NCBI GenBank assembly: GCA_900552985.1
Contig: USBP01000036.1
Coordinates: forward strand, 1-9,061
Direction of reading: 5' to 3'
DNA from: an uncultured Oscillospiraceae bacterium
GTDB lineage: Bacteria > Bacillota > Clostridia > Oscillospirales > Acutalibacteraceae
Length of the DNA stretch: 9,061 nucleotides
Shown here: positions 5,262 through 9,061 of the stretch, in pieces
How positions within the stretch are numbered: position 1 is the stretch's first letter
How the letters are laid out: every line of letters starts with the position of its first letter
Position numbers and translations under genes: made by a program
The notes under the pieces: model-generated
Databases searched by the model: none
Seen by the model: the letters and a program-made list of their open reading frames with translations, nothing else
What the model was told of the DNA's origin: nothing

Positions 5262-6634
5262 ACAATGACCTCCTTCATGTGAAACGACGACTGAACCAGC
5301 GATCGTGCCGTGCTCAGCCTAATCCCTTTGTCCGCCATCAGCTGGGAGAGGATATTCCCGGTGGCCGTAGCCTCTTTGAGTCCCGTAAAGACAGGCTTGC
5401 CGGTGTACTGGGCCGTCAGCCGGTTCAGATAATTATCCTTACTCCCGCCGCCGACAATCACGATTTGGTGGATCTGATTTCCGGTAAGCGATTCGATCTC
5501 CCGGATCGTCTCCGCATAGGCCGATGCAAGGGAGTGATACGTGCAGTTGAGAATATCCCCCAGCCCGGCCTGCGGCAAACCGGCGAGGCTCTCAATCGCC
5601 TGGATCATACTGTCCGGCGCGGTGAGCGACGGGTGATTGACATCAAAAATGCGGACGCACGAACTCCGCATGGCGAGCTGCATCATTTCATCATACGTCC
5701 GCTTCCCGCATAGATCCCGGCGGATATTCTGGAACAGCCACGTACCCATGATGTTTTTAAGCACCCGATACCGATGTTCAATGCCGCCCTCATTGGTAAA
5801 ATTCCACCTGCGGCTTTGCGCCGATATGACAGGGACTTTGGACTCTGTCCCCACAAGGCTCCACGTGCCCGAGGAGATGAACACCCCTGACTTATCCAGC
5901 GGGCAGGCGGCGACAGCGCTCGCCGTATCGTGGGAGGGGCAGACACGCACCAGCGCGTTGAATCCCGCCTCCTGCTGAAAAGATTTGCTGAAATTCCCCA
6001 CCGGCGTTCCCGGTTCACAGAGCGGGGAAAACAGCCGGGACGGAATCCCGAGGCGTTCCAATATTCCGCCATCCCACTGCCCCTCCCGCGCATCGACCAT
6101 GGCAGTGGTTGTGGCGTTTGTGTACTCATTTACCGCCCGGCCGGTCAGGCAATAGGCCAGATAGTCCGGGATCATCAGGAACCGCGCCGCACGATCCAAC
6201 CGGCCGCTGTCCCGGTCACAGCAGAGCTGATACAGGGTGTTGAAATCCTGCTTTTGGATCCCTGTACGCATATAAAGATCTGTAAGGGGTAACTCCTTTT
6301 CAATCTCTTCTGGAATGTTTTTTGTCCGGCTATTCCGGTAGGCATAGACCGGATCCATCCGCGCCCCCTCCCGGTCGAGCAGCACATAGTCGACGCCCCA
6401 GGTGTCAATGGCGACGGATACAGGCAGCCGCCCGAGCTGCGCGCATTTGCATATCCCGTTTTTCACTTCTCGAATTAGCGCTTCCATATCCCATACAAGT
6501 CCGGAATCTGTCTGCTTTACGCCATTGGGGAAGCGATAGATTTCCTCCAATCGAAGTGTTCCATCCTCCATCCACCCAAGGATATGCCGCCCACTGGAGG
6601 CGCCGATATCAATGGCAAGATAATACTTTTTCAA
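5258..6634 (-). CDS. rhaB: Rhamnulokinase (FGGY carbohydrate kinase), TTG start
   Basis: Phosphorylates L-rhamnulose at O1 with ATP. The protein has 458 residues, slightly shorter than E. coli RhaB (489). The ASKHA-fold phosphate-1 loop is AIDIGASSGR (7-16). The sugar-binding block is DTWGVDY (77-83). The catalytic base is Asp236 in SHDTASAVA. The second phosphate loop is SSGTWSL (254-260). The adenosine-site glycine motif VGGGSKDNYLNRL comes late in the protein, followed by EATATGN. The start must be TTG (6634-6632), because the first in-frame ATG is residue 22 and would delete the phosphate-1 loop. AGGAGG at 6640-6645 lies 5 nt upstream of the TTG. The gene overlaps rhaA by 4 nt. Confidence 0.97.
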   Translation of the reverse strand: MKKYYLAIDIGASSGRHILGWMEDGTLRLEEIYRFPNGVKQTDSGLVWDMEALIREVKNGICKCAQLGRLPVSVAIDTWGVDYVLLDREGARMDPVYAYRNSRTKNIPEEIEKELPLTDLYMRTGIQKQDFNTLYQLCCDRDSGRLDRAARFLMIPDYLAYCLTGRAVNEYTNATTTAMVDAREGQWDGGILERLGIPSRLFSPLCEPGTPVGNFSKSFQQEAGFNALVRVCPSHDTASAVAACPLDKSGVFISSGTWSLVGTESKVPVISAQSRRWNFTNEGGIEHRYRVLKNIMGTWLFQNIRRDLCGKRTYDEMMQLAMRSSCVRIFDVNHPSLTAPDSMIQAIESLAGLPQAGLGDILNCTYHSLASAYAETIREIESLTGNQIHQIVIVGGGSKDNYLNRLTAQYTGKPVFTGLKEATATGNILSQLMADKGIRLSTARSLVQSSFHMKEVIV

Positions 6635-6639
6635 AATGG

Positions 6640-6645
6640 CCTCCT
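6640..6645 (-). promoter_or_regulatory. Ribosome-binding site that supports the TTG start of rhaB
   Basis: AGGAGG on the minus strand lies 5 nt upstream of TTG AAA AAG. It is the only plausible ribosome-binding site near the conserved N-terminus of RhaB, so the weak start codon is offset by a strong site. Confidence 0.8.
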
Positions 6646-6662
6646 GTTGTATCTTTGATATG

Positions 6663-6678
6663 CGGCAGCACGCTGCCG
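6663..6678 (-). other. Intercistronic hairpin between the rhamnosidase gene and rhaB
   Basis: CGGCAG (6663-6668) and CTGCCG (6673-6678) form a perfect 6-bp GC-rich stem with a 4-nt loop, in the 56-nt gap after the rhamnosidase stop. No U-tract follows on the minus strand, so it is not a typical terminator. It may be a stability or processing element that separates the messages of the two parts of the operon. It may also be a chance fold. No promoter was seen in the gap. Confidence 0.45.
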
Positions 6679-6690
6679 GAAATATTCTCT

Positions 6691-9061
6691 TTATGTCCGC
6701 GCGTTGCCGACTGGTGCTTCAAAAACATACCTGCCCGCAAAAACCTTTTGGGTGTCGCATCCTGGCAGTATGATCTCGGCTGTGCAGTTTGCCGGGACCG
6801 TTATCACAAACACGGTATTTCCGCTCTCCATGCGCCAGCCGCTCTCCACACGTCCATACACGCTGTCATAAGCCGCGTGCGCATGGGTGAAGTGCCCGCC
6901 CGGCTTCGGGGCGATCACGAAGTGATTTTCGCCGGCGACCTGAATACCGCACATCTGCGAAAACAGCCATTCGCACACCGCGCCCTTTGAGTAGTGGTTG
7001 AGCGAGGCCACACCGCCCTGCGCCTCAATGCCTTCCCAGCTCTCCCAAATTGTATTGGCGCCCATCTTGGTCATGAACAGCCAACCGGGCATTTCCTCGT
7101 TCTCCAACAGGCGGTAGGCGTAGTCAATCCCCAAATCCGCTAAGACGTAGAGAATAAAGGGGGTGGACAAGAAACCTGTCCCCAGCCGCCAGCCATAATG
7201 ATCCAGCGCCTGGATCAACCGTTTTTGGGCAAATTCCGTCTGTTTTTCATCCAACAGCTTCATATAAAGCGGACGGACAAGCTTTGCCTGCCGGTCGGTA
7301 TCAAGGGAATATTTTGGGATTTCAACCAGCCCGCGGTAGCCGGAGCGCGCCCGTTCCGCGTACTTTCGGTATGTCAGCAAGTCCTCCTTTTCCCCCAGCG
7401 CCTCGGCGATCTCCGCCATATGCTCGAGCATATAGACCATGTAGGCTGTTGTCTCCTCCGGGTGCGGACTGACAAAGTCAGAGATCTGGAAGGCATTGAC
7501 ATCCACCGGCTCCGTCCACTCCCCATAGGACTGCCCATAGTTGGCGATATCCTTCCTGTGCCGGAAGCCCACGCCTGTCGGCAGGGCGGTGGGGTACCAT
7601 TTGCCGAGCGTTTTGATTTTAAACAATGCATATTTACGCATCTGCGCATAGTGCTCCCGGAGAACCCGCAGATCGCCGTACTGCTTCCAAAGGCGGTAGG
7701 GGATGAGGACGCCGGCATCCGACCAGCCCGGCGAACCATCCATTGCATTCATATAGAAGTCGATCCCGCCGGGCGGGGTGATCTGGCGGAAGCATCCGTT
7801 TTTGCGCTGCCCGTCGCACATATCATCCATATACTTGCGGCCAAACGTATCATAGTCAAACAGGTAGCTCGCCGTGTTGACAAAGAGCTGTGCATCACCC
7901 GTCCACCCATGGCGCTCGCGCGTAGGGCAATCCGTGGGTACATCGAGCGAGTTCCCCTTGGTAGACCAGACCGTCGCCTGAACAAATCGGTTGAGCAGCT
8001 CATTGGAGCTGTCGAAAAATCCGGTCTGCGCCATATCGGAGTATACGGCGATGGCTGTGATCTCCTCCGCGCCGATCTCCACATCGGACTCCACCTCCGC
8101 ATACTGGAATCCGAATACGGCAAACGTCGTTTTATAGTGGTTTTCGCCCTCCCTGCATGTGTAATCGACTGCCTGCAAAGGTGTTGCAAAATCCTTGCGG
8201 GCGCACTGGATGTTCTTGAGCGTCAGATTGCCGTCCGCATCCAGCATCTCCCCACAGCGGATTCGGATTCGCTGCCCCCGGTGCGCCTGTACCCGGAACT
8301 CCAACCAGCCCGCAATATTTTGGCCAAAGTCATAGAGCCGGCGCCCGTTTGGTGCAACGGAAACGGTCGGGTGGAACCGCTCATGCTCGGTGACAGGCAC
8401 GTTATTGGAGGCGGACGGCACAACGGAATGCCGCGTGACAGCCGCCCTGCGGCCATATGCGGGCGTTTTGAATGCGGCGACGGTTTCGCCATCCTTATTG
8501 TCGGCAAATCGGATCGGGCCGTCGTCCGACCACTGCCAGCTCTCATCCGAACAGATCATTTCCGTCCGGCCGTCCTCATAGCGGAGCTCCAATTGGGCCA
8601 AAAGTTTGGTTTGAGTTCCATACTGGTTTTTCAAGCCCCAGGCGCCGCAGCTGCCGCGGTACCAGCCGTCCGCAAGCTGGACGGTAATCGTATGGCCGCC
8701 CGCACCCAGCCGGTCCGTCACGTCGTACGTCTGATATTGCACACGCTTGCGGTAATCCGTATGCCCCGGCGCCATACAGAGGTTCCCGATTTTCACGCCG
8801 TCCAGACAGGCCTCGTAAAGCCCGCAGGCCGTGATGTACAGCCGGGCGCTTTGCAGCTGCCCCTGCACGGTAATCGCCCTGCGGAAGCAGTCCACGGGGT
8901 AACGACGCCTGCGGTTTACCCGATAATCTCCGCTGATCCACTTGGCCCGCCAATCCGAAGCCTCCAGCAGCCCCATTTCAAAAAATGCCGGCTCCGACCA
9001 CGCACCCTCACGGTCCGATTCGTCCCACAGCTTTACCTGCCAGATTACGCGCTGGCGGGCG
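6691..9061 (-). CDS. Alpha-L-rhamnosidase (GH78), N-terminus cut by window edge
   Basis: Inverting glycosidase that releases terminal alpha-L-rhamnose from plant glycosides, pectin fragments or polysaccharides. The frame is open to the right edge, giving 789 visible residues (numbered here from the edge). An ATG at 8974-8976 is internal: the 28 residues before it (VIWQVKLWDESD, then EGAWSEPAFFEMGLL) belong to the conserved N-terminal region. Domains in order are the tail of that region; a beta-sandwich to about residue 225; the carbohydrate-binding-like RLYDFGQNIAGWLEF block (241-255); the (alpha/alpha)6 catalytic barrel, about 345-700; and a C-terminal beta domain. The barrel holds DCPTRERHGWTGDAQ (377-391), with the general-acid Glu382 and Asp377/Asp389. 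TIWESWEGI carries Glu673, the likely catalytic base by family analogy. GGVASLNHYSKGAV (682-695) is a typical GH78 block. Location (cytoplasmic or secreted) cannot be judged without the N-terminus. It is the first gene seen of the rhamnose operon. Confidence 0.95.
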   Translation of the reverse strand, partial: ARQRVIWQVKLWDESDREGAWSEPAFFEMGLLEASDWRAKWISGDYRVNRRRRYPVDCFRRAITVQGQLQSARLYITACGLYEACLDGVKIGNLCMAPGHTDYRKRVQYQTYDVTDRLGAGGHTITVQLADGWYRGSCGAWGLKNQYGTQTKLLAQLELRYEDGRTEMICSDESWQWSDDGPIRFADNKDGETVAAFKTPAYGRRAAVTRHSVVPSASNNVPVTEHERFHPTVSVAPNGRRLYDFGQNIAGWLEFRVQAHRGQRIRIRCGEMLDADGNLTLKNIQCARKDFATPLQAVDYTCREGENHYKTTFAVFGFQYAEVESDVEIGAEEITAIAVYSDMAQTGFFDSSNELLNRFVQATVWSTKGNSLDVPTDCPTRERHGWTGDAQLFVNTASYLFDYDTFGRKYMDDMCDGQRKNGCFRQITPPGGIDFYMNAMDGSPGWSDAGVLIPYRLWKQYGDLRVLREHYAQMRKYALFKIKTLGKWYPTALPTGVGFRHRKDIANYGQSYGEWTEPVDVNAFQISDFVSPHPEETTAYMVYMLEHMAEIAEALGEKEDLLTYRKYAERARSGYRGLVEIPKYSLDTDRQAKLVRPLYMKLLDEKQTEFAQKRLIQALDHYGWRLGTGFLSTPFILYVLADLGIDYAYRLLENEEMPGWLFMTKMGANTIWESWEGIEAQGGVASLNHYSKGAVCEWLFSQMCGIQVAGENHFVIAPKPGGHFTHAHAAYDSVYGRVESGWRMESGNTVFVITVPANCTAEIILPGCDTQKVFAGRYVFEAPVGNART

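Noticed and set aside
8974..8976. ATG as the true start of the rhamnosidase
   Set aside because: The 28 codons before it, up to the window edge, continue conserved GH78 N-terminal sequence. The ATG is internal and the real start is outside.

Overview
The window looks like chromosomal DNA of a moderately GC-rich Firmicute, most likely a clostridial gut or plant-biomass anaerobe (inference). The grounds are strong AGGAGG ribosome-binding sites, ATGA-coupled genes, sigma-A-type promoters, the protein families present, and a rhamnoside-degradation locus. No mobile element, CRISPR array, tRNA, rRNA or T-box was seen.

Left part (1-2541, minus strand): three shikimate-pathway genes, transcribed right to left as aroE, aroK, then aroF (DAHP synthase, running off the left edge). 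aroE and aroK overlap by 4 nt. Between aroK and aroF lies about 310 nt with the most interesting feature of the window. A promoter leads into a ribosome-binding site and a 32-codon leader ORF with 9 Phe codons and 1 Tyr codon. This is followed by mutually exclusive antiterminator and terminator helices and a U-tract, then aroF. It has the full layout of a ribosome-mediated phenylalanine attenuator, whereas Firmicutes usually control amino-acid genes with T-boxes.

Middle (2542-3201): a short solitary acpP gene (acyl carrier protein) on the plus strand. It has a consensus promoter, an inverted repeat over the spacer and -10 box, a foldable leader of about 120 nt, and a strong hairpin terminator. 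The terminator sits between the convergent acpP and rhaD genes and may work in both directions.

Right part (3202-9061, minus strand): a rhamnoside utilisation operon in the order GH78 alpha-L-rhamnosidase (5' end cut by the window), rhaB, rhaA, rhaD. The rhamnosidase frees L-rhamnose, RhaA isomerises it to L-rhamnulose, RhaB phosphorylates it, and RhaD cleaves L-rhamnulose-1-phosphate to DHAP and L-lactaldehyde. rhaB/rhaA and rhaA/rhaD each overlap by 4 nt. The rhamnosidase and rhaB are separated by 56 nt containing a hairpin without a U-tract. No regulator, transporter or mutarotase for rhamnose lies inside the window.
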